A DNA stretch of 64,000 bases from Azohydromonas sediminis (GCF_003574675.1 NZ_QOAZ01000002.1:186001-250000), one strand, 5' to 3'; shown: positions 18,509 through 31,548, numbered from the stretch's first letter. Notes: a model not told the origin generated them from the sequence alone. Program-made: numbers and translations.

Positions 18509-19353
18509 GGATCGCCACCTCGCCCGCCTTCAACCGCTGGTTCGGCCGCGGCTGGCTCGCGCTCGGCTTCCTGTTCCTGTACTTGCCGATCGTCGCGCTC
18601 GTCGTCTACTCGTTCAACGACTCGCCGGTGCCCAACGTGTGGCGCGGGTTCACGCTGAAGTGGTACGAGGCGCTGCTGCGCGACAGCGAGATGCTCACCG
18701 GCCTGTGGCTGAGCCTGAAGATCGCGTTTTTGACCGCGTGCGGCTCCGTCGTGCTCGGCACGCTGGCCGCGTTCGCGCTCGTCAAGTACAAGCGCTTCAC
18801 CGGGCGCACGCTGTTCTCGGGCATGGTCAACGCGCCGCTCGTGATGCCCGAGGTCGTCGTCGGGCTGTCGCTGCTGCTGATGCTGGTGTCGGTGCAGCGC
18901 GCGATCGGCTTCCCCGAACGGGGTCTGGTGACGATATGGCTTGGCCACCTGCTGCTGGGCATGGCCTATGCGGCGGTCATCATCCAGTCGCGGCTGCAGG
19001 ACCTGAACCCGCAGCTCGAGGAAGCGGCGATGGACCTCGGCGCACGGCCCAGCCAGGTGTTCTGGCTCGTCACGCTGCCGATGATCGCGCAGTCGCTGGT
19101 GTCGGCGTGGCTGCTGACGTTCACGATCTCGCTCGACGACGTCGTGATCTCGGCGTTCCTGTCCGGCCCCGGTTCGACGACGATGCCGCTGGTGATCTTC
19201 TCGCGCGCGCGCCTGGGCCTGAACCCGACCGTCAACGCGATGGCCACCGTGATCGTCGTCATCGTCGCGATCGGCGTCGTGGCCGCCAGCTACCTGATCG
19301 CGCGCGCCGAGCGCCAGCGCGCGCTCGAGATGAAGGCCGCCAACCGTGCCTGA
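18505..19353 (+). CDS. potI: polyamine ABC transporter, permease
   Basis: 282 residues from a GTG start that overlaps the potH stop. Six hydrophobic segments; the EAA loop reads EEAAMDLGARPSQVFWLVTLPM. Forms the inner-membrane channel with PotH. The start is set by the GTGA overlap and by RWFGRGWLALGFLFLYLPIVALVVYSF, which matches the family N-terminus. Confidence 0.94.
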   Translation: MRIATSPAFNRWFGRGWLALGFLFLYLPIVALVVYSFNDSPVPNVWRGFTLKWYEALLRDSEMLTGLWLSLKIAFLTACGSVVLGTLAAFALVKYKRFTGRTLFSGMVNAPLVMPEVVVGLSLLLMLVSVQRAIGFPERGLVTIWLGHLLLGMAYAAVIIQSRLQDLNPQLEEAAMDLGARPSQVFWLVTLPMIAQSLVSAWLLTFTISLDDVVISAFLSGPGSTTMPLVIFSRARLGLNPTVNAMATVIVVIVAIGVVAASYLIARAERQRALEMKAANRA

Positions 19354-19408
19354 ACACCCCGCCGAGCCCGACGCTTCGAACCGAACCCGTAGCCCGAGGA
19401 GAGACCCG

Positions 19409-20788
19409 ATGAACCGCATCCGCCCCACCCTGCTCGCCCTGGCGCTCGCGGCCGCCTTCCCGGCCTGGGCGCAGACCAACGCCGAGCTGCTGAAGGAGCT
19501 TCAGGCCCTGCGCGACCGCGTCAACGAGCTCGAGAAGAAACTGCAGCAGACGCAGCCACCCGGCGGCCAGTGGGGCATGACGCCCCAGCAGGCGGCCGAG
19601 TTCAACCGCATCGCGGTCAAGACCGAGGCGCTGCAGGACAACTTCGAGGACCAGGGTTACAAGGGGCTCAAGATCACCGGCTGGGCCGAGGCAGCGTATA
19701 TCTGGAACCGCAACCAAAAGCGCGCCGGCTTCCAGTTCCTGAACCAGCAGGAAGACGGCTACTACTACGACACCTCGTACATCGGCGCGGTGAACCTGAC
19801 GCTGACCAAGGAGACCGACAGCGGCACGATCTGGAAGCTGTCGCTGATGCCCAACCGCAGTCCCGGCGCCGTCGTCGACACCAAGAGCATCGTCGACGAA
19901 GCCAGCGTCTCGGTGCCGCTGACCGACCTGCAGACGCGCCTGATCGCCGGCCAGATCCCCGACTGGTCGGGCTACGAGTACATGCAGCCGACGCTGAACC
20001 CGTTCATCACGCACAACCTGCTGTTCGACTTCACGCTGCCGACGACGTACACCGGCGTCGGCCTCGACCTGACGCGCGGCAAGTGGTGGATCCGCGCGAT
20101 GCTGGCCAACGTCAACGAGACGATCGTCCAGGCCAAGTCGCGCGAGCCGGTGCTCGTCTACCGCGCCGACTACGAGCGCGGCGAGTTCTCGGGCTGGGGC
20201 TTCGCCGGGCTGCACGGCAAGACGGCCAACTTCAACTGCGTCGACGACGATTGCAGCAAGACGATGACGCACCTGTTCGAGGTCGACGGCTGGTACACGC
20301 GCGGCGACCTGACGCTGGGCGGCCAGATCGGTTTCGGCATGCAGAAGAAGGGCGCGATCATTCCCGACGCCGACGGCAACTTCCGCGACTCGCGCTGGTG
20401 GGGCGTCTCGGGCATGGCCGGCTGGAACTTCACGCCGCGGCTGCAGGGCCTGGTGCGCGTCGACTACCTGAACAACACGAAGAACGGCGGCGGGCTGTTC
20501 GGCTACAACGGCTACTGGACGGTCGACGGTTACGAGGGCGACTACCGCAACGGCATCGGCCCCGACGCCAACCTCGACTGCGCCGACCCGACGACCGACG
20601 GCTGCAGCCGCGGTGCGAACCGCTACGCGCTGTCGCTCGGACTGAAGTACCTGTTCAACGAGCACACGACGCTGAAGGCCGAGTACCGCCTCGACCGCGC
20701 CGACCGTCCGGTGTTCTATGACGTCGGCAGCGACAGCTACAAGAAGCTGAATCACCTGCTCGGCGCGTCGGTCGTCGTCGCGTTCTGA
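19409..20788 (+). CDS. outer-membrane porin-like protein (DUF3138-like), possible polyamine channel
   Basis: 459 residues. Signal peptide MNRIRPTLLALALAAAFPAWAQ, then a short coiled coil (about 24-50, ELLKELQALRDRVNELEKKL), then a long beta-rich region with aromatic girdle residues ending in AF, as expected of an outer-membrane barrel. It resembles proteins annotated DUF3138 in Burkholderiales, from memory and unverified. It sits inside the polyamine run between potI (55 bases) and the aldehyde dehydrogenase (59 bases). An outer-membrane entry role for polyamines is a reasonable inference but is not shown by the sequence. Confidence 0.7.
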   Translation: MNRIRPTLLALALAAAFPAWAQTNAELLKELQALRDRVNELEKKLQQTQPPGGQWGMTPQQAAEFNRIAVKTEALQDNFEDQGYKGLKITGWAEAAYIWNRNQKRAGFQFLNQQEDGYYYDTSYIGAVNLTLTKETDSGTIWKLSLMPNRSPGAVVDTKSIVDEASVSVPLTDLQTRLIAGQIPDWSGYEYMQPTLNPFITHNLLFDFTLPTTYTGVGLDLTRGKWWIRAMLANVNETIVQAKSREPVLVYRADYERGEFSGWGFAGLHGKTANFNCVDDDCSKTMTHLFEVDGWYTRGDLTLGGQIGFGMQKKGAIIPDADGNFRDSRWWGVSGMAGWNFTPRLQGLVRVDYLNNTKNGGGLFGYNGYWTVDGYEGDYRNGIGPDANLDCADPTTDGCSRGANRYALSLGLKYLFNEHTTLKAEYRLDRADRPVFYDVGSDSYKKLNHLLGASVVVAF

Positions 20789-20795
20789 CGTCCTC

Positions 20796-20823
20796 GCGGG
20801 CGCACCGCACGCGGCGCACCCGC
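20796..20823 (+). other. imperfect hairpin between the porin-like gene and the aldehyde dehydrogenase gene
   Basis: A 12-position stem with two mismatches around CACG: GCGGGCGCACCG pairs with CGGCGCACCCGC. No T-run follows. It could reduce readthrough or protect the 3' end of the upstream message; not a classical terminator. Confidence 0.3.
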
Positions 20824-20847
20824 GGCCTTGACAGCCTGGAGAACCCC

Positions 20848-22347
20848 ATGAGCACAGCGGCCACCGACTGGCGCGCCCGCGCCGCCGACCTGCGCCCCGA
20901 CGGTCGTGCCGTGATCGACGGCCGGCGCGTCGCCGCGGCCGACGGCCAGACCTTCGACAAGCATTCGCCGATCGACCACCGCCTGCTTGGGCCGGTGGCG
21001 CGCGGCCAGGCGGCCGACGTCGACGCCGCGGTGCGCAGCGCGCGCGCCGCGTTCGACGACGGCCGCTGGGCCGGGCGGCCCCCGGCGGCACGCAAGAAGG
21101 TGCTGCAGCGCTTCGCCGACAAGATCCTCGCCGCGAAGGACGAACTCGCCCTACTCGAGACGCTCGACATGGGCAAGCCGATCCAGTATTCGCTGTCGGT
21201 CGACGTGCCGGCCACTGCGCGCTGCATCGCGTGGTACGCCGAAGCCGTCGACAAGGTCTACGACGAGATCGCGCCGACCGCCCGCAGCGCGCTGGCGCTG
21301 ATCACGCGCGAGCCGGTGGGCGTCGTCGGCGCGATCGTGCCGTGGAACTACCCGATGATCATGGCCGCGTGGAAGCTCGGGCCCGCGCTCGCCGCCGGCA
21401 ACTCGGTCGTGCTCAAGCCGAGCGAGAAGAGCCCGTACACCGCGCTGCGGCTGGCCGAGCTCGCGCTCGAGGCCGGGCTGCCGCCCGGCGTGTTCAACGT
21501 CGTGCCGGGTTTCGGCCACGAGGCCGGCGAGGCGCTCGCGCTGCACATGGAGGTCGATGCGATCGGCTTCACCGGCAGCACGCGCACCGGCCGGCGCATG
21601 CTCGAGTACGCGAGCCGCAGCAACCTCAAGCGCGTCTACAACGAGCTCGGCGGCAAGAGCGCGTTCGTCGTGTTCGACGACTTCGCCGACCTCGAGCGCG
21701 CCGCGAAGACGGTGGCCGGCAGCATGTTCTTCAACCAGGGCGAGAGCTGCAACGCGCCGTCGCGCGTGCTCGTGCACGAATCGATCGCCGACCGCTTCGT
21801 CGAGATCGTCGCTGCCGAGGCGCCGAAGTACCGCCCGGCCGACCCGCTCGACGCGGCCACCGTGATGGGCGCGCTGGTCGACGCGACGCAACTGAACACC
21901 GTGATGGGCTACATCGACGCGGGCCTGAGCGAAGGCGCGCGCTGCGTGACCGGCGGGCGGCAGGCGCGCGCCGAGACGGGCGGCTTCTACGTCGAGCCGA
22001 CGGTGTTCGACGGCGTGGCCAACTCGATGAAGATCGCGCGCGAGGAGATCTTCGGCCCGGTGATGGGCGTGATCCGCTTCGGCACCGAAGCCGAGGCGAT
22101 CGCGATCGCCAACGACAGCCCCTACGGCCTGCAGGCGAGCGTCTGGAGCGACAACGTCAACCGCGCGCACCGCGTCGCGCGCGCGCTGCGCGCCGGCACC
22201 GTGCACGTCAACCAGTACGACGAGGACGACATCACGGTGCCGTTCGGCGGATACAAGCAAAGCGGCAACGGCCGCGACAAGAGCTTGCACGCGTTCGACA
22301 AGTACACCGAGCTGAAGACCACGTGGCTGCGCATCGATGCCGCCTAA
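20848..22347 (+). CDS. puuC: aldehyde dehydrogenase (gamma-glutamyl-aminobutyraldehyde/aminobutyraldehyde type)
   Basis: 499 residues. Nucleophile Cys301 in NQGESCNAPSR, general base Glu266 in NELGGKS, oxyanion Asn167 in VPWNYP, and NAD contact Lys190 in VLKPSEKSP. The GESCNAPSR form is common in PuuC/KauB enzymes of amine catabolism. It would oxidise gamma-glutamyl-aminobutyraldehyde (from PuuB) or 4-aminobutyraldehyde (from SpuC), joining the two routes. gabT follows 10 bases later. Betaine-aldehyde-type activity is the alternative. Confidence 0.9.
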   Translation: MSTAATDWRARAADLRPDGRAVIDGRRVAAADGQTFDKHSPIDHRLLGPVARGQAADVDAAVRSARAAFDDGRWAGRPPAARKKVLQRFADKILAAKDELALLETLDMGKPIQYSLSVDVPATARCIAWYAEAVDKVYDEIAPTARSALALITREPVGVVGAIVPWNYPMIMAAWKLGPALAAGNSVVLKPSEKSPYTALRLAELALEAGLPPGVFNVVPGFGHEAGEALALHMEVDAIGFTGSTRTGRRMLEYASRSNLKRVYNELGGKSAFVVFDDFADLERAAKTVAGSMFFNQGESCNAPSRVLVHESIADRFVEIVAAEAPKYRPADPLDAATVMGALVDATQLNTVMGYIDAGLSEGARCVTGGRQARAETGGFYVEPTVFDGVANSMKIAREEIFGPVMGVIRFGTEAEAIAIANDSPYGLQASVWSDNVNRAHRVARALRAGTVHVNQYDEDDITVPFGGYKQSGNGRDKSLHAFDKYTELKTTWLRIDAA

Positions 22348-22357
22348 GGAGACGACG

Positions 22358-23629
22358 ATGCAGCGCTCGCGCAACGAACAGCTGATGGCGCGCAAGGCGG
22401 CGGCGACGCCGCGCGGCGTCGGCGTGATGGCGACCTTCTTCGCCGAGCGCGCGCAGGGCGCCGAGCTGTGGGACGTGGAAGGACGGCGCTACATCGACTT
22501 CGCCGGCGGCATCGCGGTGATGAACGTCGGTCACGGCCACCCGAAGGTCGTCGCCGCGGTGAAGGCACAGCTCGAGCGCTTCAGCCACACCTGCTACCAA
22601 GTCGTGCCGTACGAGAGCTACGTCGCGCTCGCCGAGAAGCTCAACCAGCTCACGCCCGGCACGCACGCGAAGAAGACGGCGTTCTTCTCGACCGGCGCCG
22701 AGGCGGTCGAGAACGCGATCAAGATCGCGCGCGCCCACACGAAGCGCAGCGGCGTGATCGCGTTCGGCGGCGCGTTCCACGGCCGCAGCCTGTTCGCGGT
22801 GTCGCTCACCGGCAAGGTGCAGCCGTACAAAGCCGGCTTCGGCCCCTTCCCGCCCGAGATCTACCACGCGCCGTTCCCGTGCCACTGCGCCAGCCTGGCC
22901 GAGACGAAGAAGGCGGTGCAGCACCTCTTCAAGGCCGACATCGAGCCGAGCCGCGTCGCGGCGATCGTGTTCGAGCCGGTGCAGGGCGAAGGCGGCTTCA
23001 ACGTGATCCAGTCCGAGGCCGTGCGCTGGCTGCGCGACCTGTGCGACGAGCACGGCATCGTGCTGATCGCCGACGAGGTGCAGACCGGCTTCGGGCGCAC
23101 GGGGAAGATGTTCGCGATGGAGCACTTTGGCGTCGTCCCGGACCTGATGACGATCGCCAAGTCGCTCGCCGCCGGCATGCCGCTGTCGGCCGTCACCGGC
23201 AAGGCCGAGATCATGGACGCGCCGGCGCCCGGGGGGCTGGGCGGCACCTACGCCGGCAACCCGCTGGCCATCGCCGCCGCGCACGCAGTGATCGACGTGA
23301 TGGTCGAAGAGAAACTGCCCGAGCGCGGCGCGCGGCTGGGCGAGCGGCTGATGGCCGAGCTGAACGCGATGCGCAGCGCCGTGCCGCAAATCGCCGACGT
23401 GCGCGGGCTCGGCGCGATGGTGGCCGTCGAGTTCGCGCGGCCCGGCGGTGGCGAGCCCGACGCCGACTTCACGAAGCGCGTGCAGGGCGAGGGGCTGCAG
23501 CGGGGCCTGATCCTGCTGACCTGCGGCGTCAACGCCAACGTCGTGCGCTTCCTGTTCCCGCTGACGATTCCCGAGCCCGTGTTCGACGAGGCGCTGGGCA
23601 TCCTGAGGGACGCGCTGCGCGCGGCTTGA
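22358..23629 (+). CDS. gabT: 4-aminobutyrate--2-oxoglutarate aminotransferase
   Basis: 423 residues, class III PLP enzyme of the GabT/PuuE branch. FEPVQGEGGFN near 205-215, Asp239 (LIADEVQTGFGRTG) and Lys268 (TIAKSLAAGMPL) are typical. Converts GABA to succinate semialdehyde. AAGGAG overlapping the end of the aldehyde dehydrogenase gene precedes the ATG at 22358. No succinate-semialdehyde dehydrogenase follows in the window, so the last step to succinate must be encoded elsewhere. Confidence 0.94.
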   Translation: MQRSRNEQLMARKAAATPRGVGVMATFFAERAQGAELWDVEGRRYIDFAGGIAVMNVGHGHPKVVAAVKAQLERFSHTCYQVVPYESYVALAEKLNQLTPGTHAKKTAFFSTGAEAVENAIKIARAHTKRSGVIAFGGAFHGRSLFAVSLTGKVQPYKAGFGPFPPEIYHAPFPCHCASLAETKKAVQHLFKADIEPSRVAAIVFEPVQGEGGFNVIQSEAVRWLRDLCDEHGIVLIADEVQTGFGRTGKMFAMEHFGVVPDLMTIAKSLAAGMPLSAVTGKAEIMDAPAPGGLGGTYAGNPLAIAAAHAVIDVMVEEKLPERGARLGERLMAELNAMRSAVPQIADVRGLGAMVAVEFARPGGGEPDADFTKRVQGEGLQRGLILLTCGVNANVVRFLFPLTIPEPVFDEALGILRDALRAA

Positions 23630-23636
23630 TGCGCCC

Positions 23637-24971
23637 GTGAGCGACGCCGCCGCGCTGCGCCAGCGGCTGCACGACGCCGGCGTACACACGCTGCTCGTGC
23701 AGTTCACCGACGTGCACGGCACGCCGAAGGGCAAGCTCGTGCCGCTGGCGCACCTCGCCACCGTGCTCGAAACGGGCGCCGGCTTCGCCGGCCCGTCGAT
23801 CTGGGGCACCGGGCTCGCGCGCAGCGGCCCGCGCAGCGAATACATCGCGCGCGGCGAGGCTTCGACGCTGCAGCCGCTGCCGTGGCAGCCCGGGGTGGCA
23901 CGCATCGTCGGCGACGGCGTCGTCGGCGGCCAGCCGTTCGACGCCTGTCCGCGCCAGGTGCTGCGGCGCGCGCTCGCGCGGCTGGCCGAGCGCGGCTGGC
24001 GGCTCGCGGTCGGCATCGAGCCCGAGTTCTTCCTGCTCAAGCGCCTGCCCGGCGGCAGCTACGCGCCGCTCGACGACCACGACCGGCTGGACAAGCCGTC
24101 GTACGACCTGAAGAGCCTCGCGCGCGCGCAGCCGCTGCTGCACGACCTGCGCAGCTGGCTCGAGGCCTGCGGGCTCGACGTCACGCAGGTCGACCACGAG
24201 GATGCGCACGGGCAGTACGAGGTCAACTTCACGCACGCCGACGCGCTCGCGAGCGCCGACCGAGTGATGCTGTTCAAGCTCGCCGCGCAGGCCGCCGCCG
24301 AGAAGCACGGTGCCGTGTTCTCGCTGATGCCCAAGCCGTTCGCCGACCAGCCCGGCAGCGGCATGCACTTCCACGTCTCGCTGTGGGCCGGCGACCATTG
24401 CCTTTTCGACGCCGACCGCGCCGGCGTCGACCTGTCGCCGCTCGGGCGCCACTTCGTCGCCGGCGTGCTCGCGCACGCGCCGGCGCTGTGTGCGCTCGCC
24501 GCGCCGACCGTCAACAGCTACAAGCGCCTCGCGGTCTACGACTCGATCACCGGCACGACGTGGGCGCCGGTGTGGGTCGCGCACGGGCCGAACAACCGCA
24601 CCGCGCTCGTGCGCACGCTGCGCGGGCGCTTCGAGTGGCGGCTGCCCGACGCGAGCGCGAATCCGTACCTCGCACTGGCCGGACTGATCGCCGCCGGGCT
24701 CGACGGCGTCGACCGCGCGCTCGACCCCGGCCCCGCGTGCCACGACGACCTGTACGCGCTCGACACCGCGGGCCACGCCGAGCTCGCGCTGCCCCGGCTG
24801 CCCACCGACCTGGCCCGCGCCGTCGACGCGCTCGAGGCCGACGACGTCGTCGGCGCGGCACTCGGCGAGACGCTCGCGCGCGAGTTCGCACGCCTGAAGC
24901 GCGCCGAGTGGCAGGCGTATGCGCAGCAGGTCACGCCGTGGGAGCTCGCGCGCTACGCCGAGCGGTTCTGA
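23637..24971 (+). CDS. glutamine synthetase-like ligase (type III / GlnT-like)
   Basis: 444 residues from a GTG start 7 bases after gabT. GS-fold motifs: VQFTDVHGTPKGKLVPL near 21-37, GIEPEFFLL, HEDAHGQYEVNF, GSGMHFHVSLW and GPNNRTALVR. It differs markedly from the puuA product: no FFDIISPTDHDM loop, and a segment GPSIWGTGLARSGPRSEYIA in its place. It belongs to the gamma-glutamyl-amine ligase relatives such as GlnT, GMA synthetase or isopropylamine ligase. It probably glutamylates a second amine, which the context does not identify. Confidence 0.8.
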   Translation: MSDAAALRQRLHDAGVHTLLVQFTDVHGTPKGKLVPLAHLATVLETGAGFAGPSIWGTGLARSGPRSEYIARGEASTLQPLPWQPGVARIVGDGVVGGQPFDACPRQVLRRALARLAERGWRLAVGIEPEFFLLKRLPGGSYAPLDDHDRLDKPSYDLKSLARAQPLLHDLRSWLEACGLDVTQVDHEDAHGQYEVNFTHADALASADRVMLFKLAAQAAAEKHGAVFSLMPKPFADQPGSGMHFHVSLWAGDHCLFDADRAGVDLSPLGRHFVAGVLAHAPALCALAAPTVNSYKRLAVYDSITGTTWAPVWVAHGPNNRTALVRTLRGRFEWRLPDASANPYLALAGLIAAGLDGVDRALDPGPACHDDLYALDTAGHAELALPRLPTDLARAVDALEADDVVGAALGETLAREFARLKRAEWQAYAQQVTPWELARYAERF

Positions 24972-25029
24972 GCGCCGCCGCGCCGGCGCTGCGCGCTGGC
25001 ATCATCCGCGGCTTCGCCCTGCCCGTCGC

Positions 25030-25977
25030 ATGCCCGCCTTCGCGCCCACCGCCGCCGTGCCGTGGCTCGCCTACGCGAGCCTGAGCGCCAGCATGGCGCT
25101 GGTGGGCAGCTACGTCGGGCTGTCGAAGCTGCTGCTGGCGGCGTTTCCGGTGTTCCTGCTGGCGTGGCTGCGCTTCGGCATCGCCGCCGTCGCGATGCTG
25201 CCCTGGCTGCGCCGCGAGGCGTGGGAGGCGCCGACGACACCCGCCGACCGCCGCTTGCTGTTCTGGCAGAGCTTCCTCGGCAACTTCCTGTTTTCGGTGA
25301 CGATGCTGTTCGGCGTGCTGCACACCTCGGCGCTGGCCGCCGGTGTCGTGATGGCGGCGATCCCGGCGGCCGTCGCGCTGCTGTCGCGCGTGCTGCTCGG
25401 CGAGCGCCTGACCCCGCGCGTGGCCGCCGGCATCGGCTGCGCCGTGGCCGGCATCGCGCTGCTGGCCGTCGTCAAGAGCGGCGGCCACGCGGGTGCGACT
25501 GCCGCACCGTGGTGGGGCTACGCGCTGCTGCTCGCGGCGGTGTTCTGCGAGGCGGCGTACGTCGTGATCGGCAAGCGGCTGACGGGCCGCGTGTCGCCGC
25601 GGCGCATCAGCGCGCTGATCAACCTGTGGGGGCTCGCGCTCGTCACGCCGCTGGGGCTGTGGCAGGCGCTGTCGTTCGACTTCGCGGCCGTCGCGCCGCC
25701 GACCTGGGGGCTGCTCGTCTTCTACGCGCTGGCGGCGAGCATGGTCACGGTGTGGCTGTGGATGCGCGGCCTGCGCGAGGTGCCGGCCTCGCGTGCCGGC
25801 GTGTTCACGGTGTGGCTGCCGGTCAGCGCGGCGCTGATCGGCGTCGCCGTGCTCGGCGAGCCGTTCGGCGCCGGCCATGGTGTGGCCTTCGCGCTGGCGC
25901 TGGCCGGCGTCGTGCTCGCGACGTGGCCCGCGGCGGCCGGGCGCGTCAGCGCCGCGCCGCGCGGCCGTACGACTTGA
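25030..25977 (+). CDS. EamA/DMT superfamily transporter
   Basis: 315 residues with about ten hydrophobic segments in two EamA repeats (about 12-145 and 160-300). DMT proteins export metabolites or amino acids across the inner membrane; the substrate is unknown. The last 32 bases overlap the end of the convergent aldolase gene (25946-25977). It follows the polyamine run by 58 bases and may export an amine or its product, which is only positional inference. Confidence 0.88.
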   Translation: MPAFAPTAAVPWLAYASLSASMALVGSYVGLSKLLLAAFPVFLLAWLRFGIAAVAMLPWLRREAWEAPTTPADRRLLFWQSFLGNFLFSVTMLFGVLHTSALAAGVVMAAIPAAVALLSRVLLGERLTPRVAAGIGCAVAGIALLAVVKSGGHAGATAAPWWGYALLLAAVFCEAAYVVIGKRLTGRVSPRRISALINLWGLALVTPLGLWQALSFDFAAVAPPTWGLLVFYALAASMVTVWLWMRGLREVPASRAGVFTVWLPVSAALIGVAVLGEPFGAGHGVAFALALAGVVLATWPAAAGRVSAAPRGRTT

Positions 25978-26600
25978 AGCGCTCGATGACGGCCGCCATC
26001 TCGTCGGCGCCGAGGATCGCCGGCTCGCCGACGGCGAGCGCCTTCAGGTAGGCCTCGCACAGCGACTCGACCTCGAGCGTCACCTTCAGCGCGTGCGCGA
26101 GCGACGTGCCGCCGGCGACCAGCCCATGGTTGGCGAGCAGGCAGGCGTGGCGGTCGGCGAAGGCCTGCGCGACCGCGTGCGACAGCGCCTCGGTGCCGAA
26201 CAGGTGGTACGGCACGCAGGGCACGTCGCAGCCGCCGGCCACCGCGACCATGTAGTGGAACGCCGGCAACGGCCGGCGCAGGCACGCCAGCGCCGTCGCG
26301 TGCACCGAGTGCACGTGGACGACGGCGTGCAGGTCGGCGCGCGCGGCGTAGACGGCGCGATGGAACGGCGCCTCCGACGACGGCTGCCAGCGCCCGTCGA
26401 CGCGGCCGTCGTCGCCGAGCCAGACGAGGTCGTCGACCGTGAGCCCGTCGGCACCCATGCCGGTGGGCGTGATCCAGCAGCCGCACGCACCGTCGCGCTG
26501 CGCGCGCACGCTGACGTTGCCGGTGCTGCCGCGGTTGAGCCCGAGCGCATCGAGCCGGCGCACCGTCTCGACGACGGCCGTGCGCGGGTCCGCGGCGGCA

Positions 26601-26608
<8 letters not shown>
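25946..26608 (-). CDS. class II aldolase, fuculose-phosphate-aldolase-like (Ald2 type)
   Basis: 220 residues. The zinc-aldolase residues of E. coli FucA (Glu73, His92, His94, His155) reappear with identical spacing as Glu79 (PSSEAPFH), His98 and His100 (HVHSVH), and His161 (NHGLV). TGNVSVR near 29-35 and ITPTGMGADGLT near 46-57 also match. The start overlaps the mtnA stop by eight bases. Next to mtnA this suits the Ald2 of the dihydroxyacetone-phosphate shunt, splitting 5-deoxy- or methylthio-ribulose 1-phosphate to DHAP and an aldehyde. The alternative, the MtnB dehydratase, belongs to the same fold but fits the motifs less well. Confidence 0.85.
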
Positions 26609-27688
<1,080 letters not shown>

Positions 27689-27692
<4 letters not shown>

Positions 27693-28687
27693 GCCGGCAC
27701 CTCCGCCACCGTCTCGAGCGCCTGCCGCGCCCGCCGCCACACGGCTTCGGGCGTCTCGCGGCGCAGCCGGTGATCGCTCCAGACCTGGCGCCAGCGCCGC
27801 GCGCCGGGCACGCCGTTCATCAGCCCGAGCATGTGCCGCGCGACGTGCGGCCACGGCACGCCGGCGGCCGCCTGGCGCGTCATGTACTCGACCATCTGCC
27901 GCTCGACCGCGTCGCGGTCGGCCGGCGCCGGTCCTGCTTCGCCGAAGAAGCGCGCGTCCCAGCCGGCCAGCCGCCACGGGTGGTGGTAGGCCTCGCGCCC
28001 GACCATCACGCCGTCGACGTGCTGCAGGTGCGCCTCGATCTGCGCGTCGTCGGTGACGCCGCCGTTGAGCACGATCGTCAGCGCCGGGAAGTCGCGCTTG
28101 AGGCGGTACACCACCTCGTAGCGCAGCGGTGGCACCTCGCGGTTCTGCTTCGGGCTCAGCCCCTGCAGCCAGGCGTTGCGCGCGTGGACGATGAAGACGG
28201 CGCAGCCGGCGTCGGCGACGGTGCCGACGAAGTCGCGCACGAAGTCGTAGCTCTCGACGCGGTCGATGCCGATGCGGTGCTTGACCGTGACCGGCAGGTC
28301 GCATGCGTCGCGCATCGCACGCACGCCCTGCGCGACGAGCGCCGGCTCGGCCATCAGGCAGGCGCCGAAGGCGCCGTGCTGCACGCGCTCGCTCGGGCAG
28401 CCGCAGTTGAGGTTGACCTCGTCGTAGCCCCAGCGCTGCGCCAGCCGCGCGCCGTGCGCGAGCTCGGCCGGATCACTGCCGCCGAGCTGCAGGGCGACGG
28501 GGTGTTCGATCGGATCGAAGTCGAGGTGGCGCGCGACGTCGCCGTGGACCAGCGCGCCGGTCGTGACCATCTCGGTGTATAGGCGCGTGCGCCGTGTCAG
28601 CAGCCGGTGGAAGTGACGGCAGTGGCGGTCGGTCCACTCCATCATCGGCGCGACGGCGAGGCGCCAGGGGCTGGGGGCGGCAGGCAT
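27689..28687 (-). CDS. dusA: tRNA-dihydrouridine synthase A
   Basis: 332 residues, FMN-dependent TIM barrel. VAPMMEWTDRHCRHFHRLL at 12-30 and YTEMVTTGALVHG near 37-49 are the DusA hallmarks; NLNCGCPS at 92-99 carries the catalytic Cys97. Reduces uridines in the tRNA D-loop (positions 20/20a in E. coli). The ATG at 28687 fits the family N-terminus. It heads the minus-strand dusA-mtnA-aldolase operon and is divergent from rpoD. Confidence 0.95.
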
Positions 28688-29078
28688 CGGGGGCGTCGGC
28701 GGGCAGCGGCCGACGCGGGGCGGTCGGCGCCGTGGATTGTCCGTCAGCGGCGCCCGGGCGCCCGGGCGTCCGGAGACGCTTTGACGTCCGCGTCCCGCTT
28801 GGGGATAATAATTAGTTTGTTGCAGCGGCAAGAGTGACAGCAGCACCTCCGGCCCCGGCCACCCGCGACACGGGTATCCCATCGGCCAACCTCCCCGCAA
28901 GGGCTGCCCCTCAGGACGTTCACGCGATCTTGCCTGCCCGACGCACGCCCTCATGTATCGGCCATCGGTCCGCCGGGCCGGCCGGCGCGATCGCGCCGCC
29001 GCCCCGGCGCGCCCGCTGCCGCCCGATGCCGTTGGCCGCCGCGCGGGCCCGCCCTGACCTTCCCCGACGAGGAATCGC
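28688..29078. promoter_or_regulatory. dusA-rpoD divergent intergenic region
   Basis: A 391-base gap. It holds the rpoD promoter (28781-28809) and about 260 bases of rpoD leader. A short open frame on the plus strand from 28834 into rpoD is Pro/Ala/Arg-rich with no homology features that I can see, so I do not call it. No clear dusA promoter was found. GGCGCGATCGCGCC near 28993 is palindromic but unremarkable at this GC content. Confidence 0.6.
28781..28809 (+). promoter_or_regulatory. sigma70 promoter of rpoD
   Basis: TTGACG (28781-28786), exactly 17 bases, then GATAAT (28804-28809): 5/6 matches in each hexamer with optimal spacing. The local AT-rich stretch GATAATAATTAG stands out in this GC-rich DNA. 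Transcription would begin near 28816 and give a leader of about 260 bases. Confidence 0.8.
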
Positions 29079-31463
<2,385 letters not shown>

Positions 31464-31548
31464 CCGGCTCGCGCGGCACACCGGCCGGCGCGCCCATCGC
31501 GGGCACGCCGGCCCGCCGCCGCCCCGATCTGTAACCGTCGTGTGACAA

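Noticed and set aside
28990-29008. GGCGCGATCGCGCC palindrome in the rpoD leader
   Set aside because: Perfect self-complementarity of this kind is expected by chance in such GC-rich DNA and has no partner motif.
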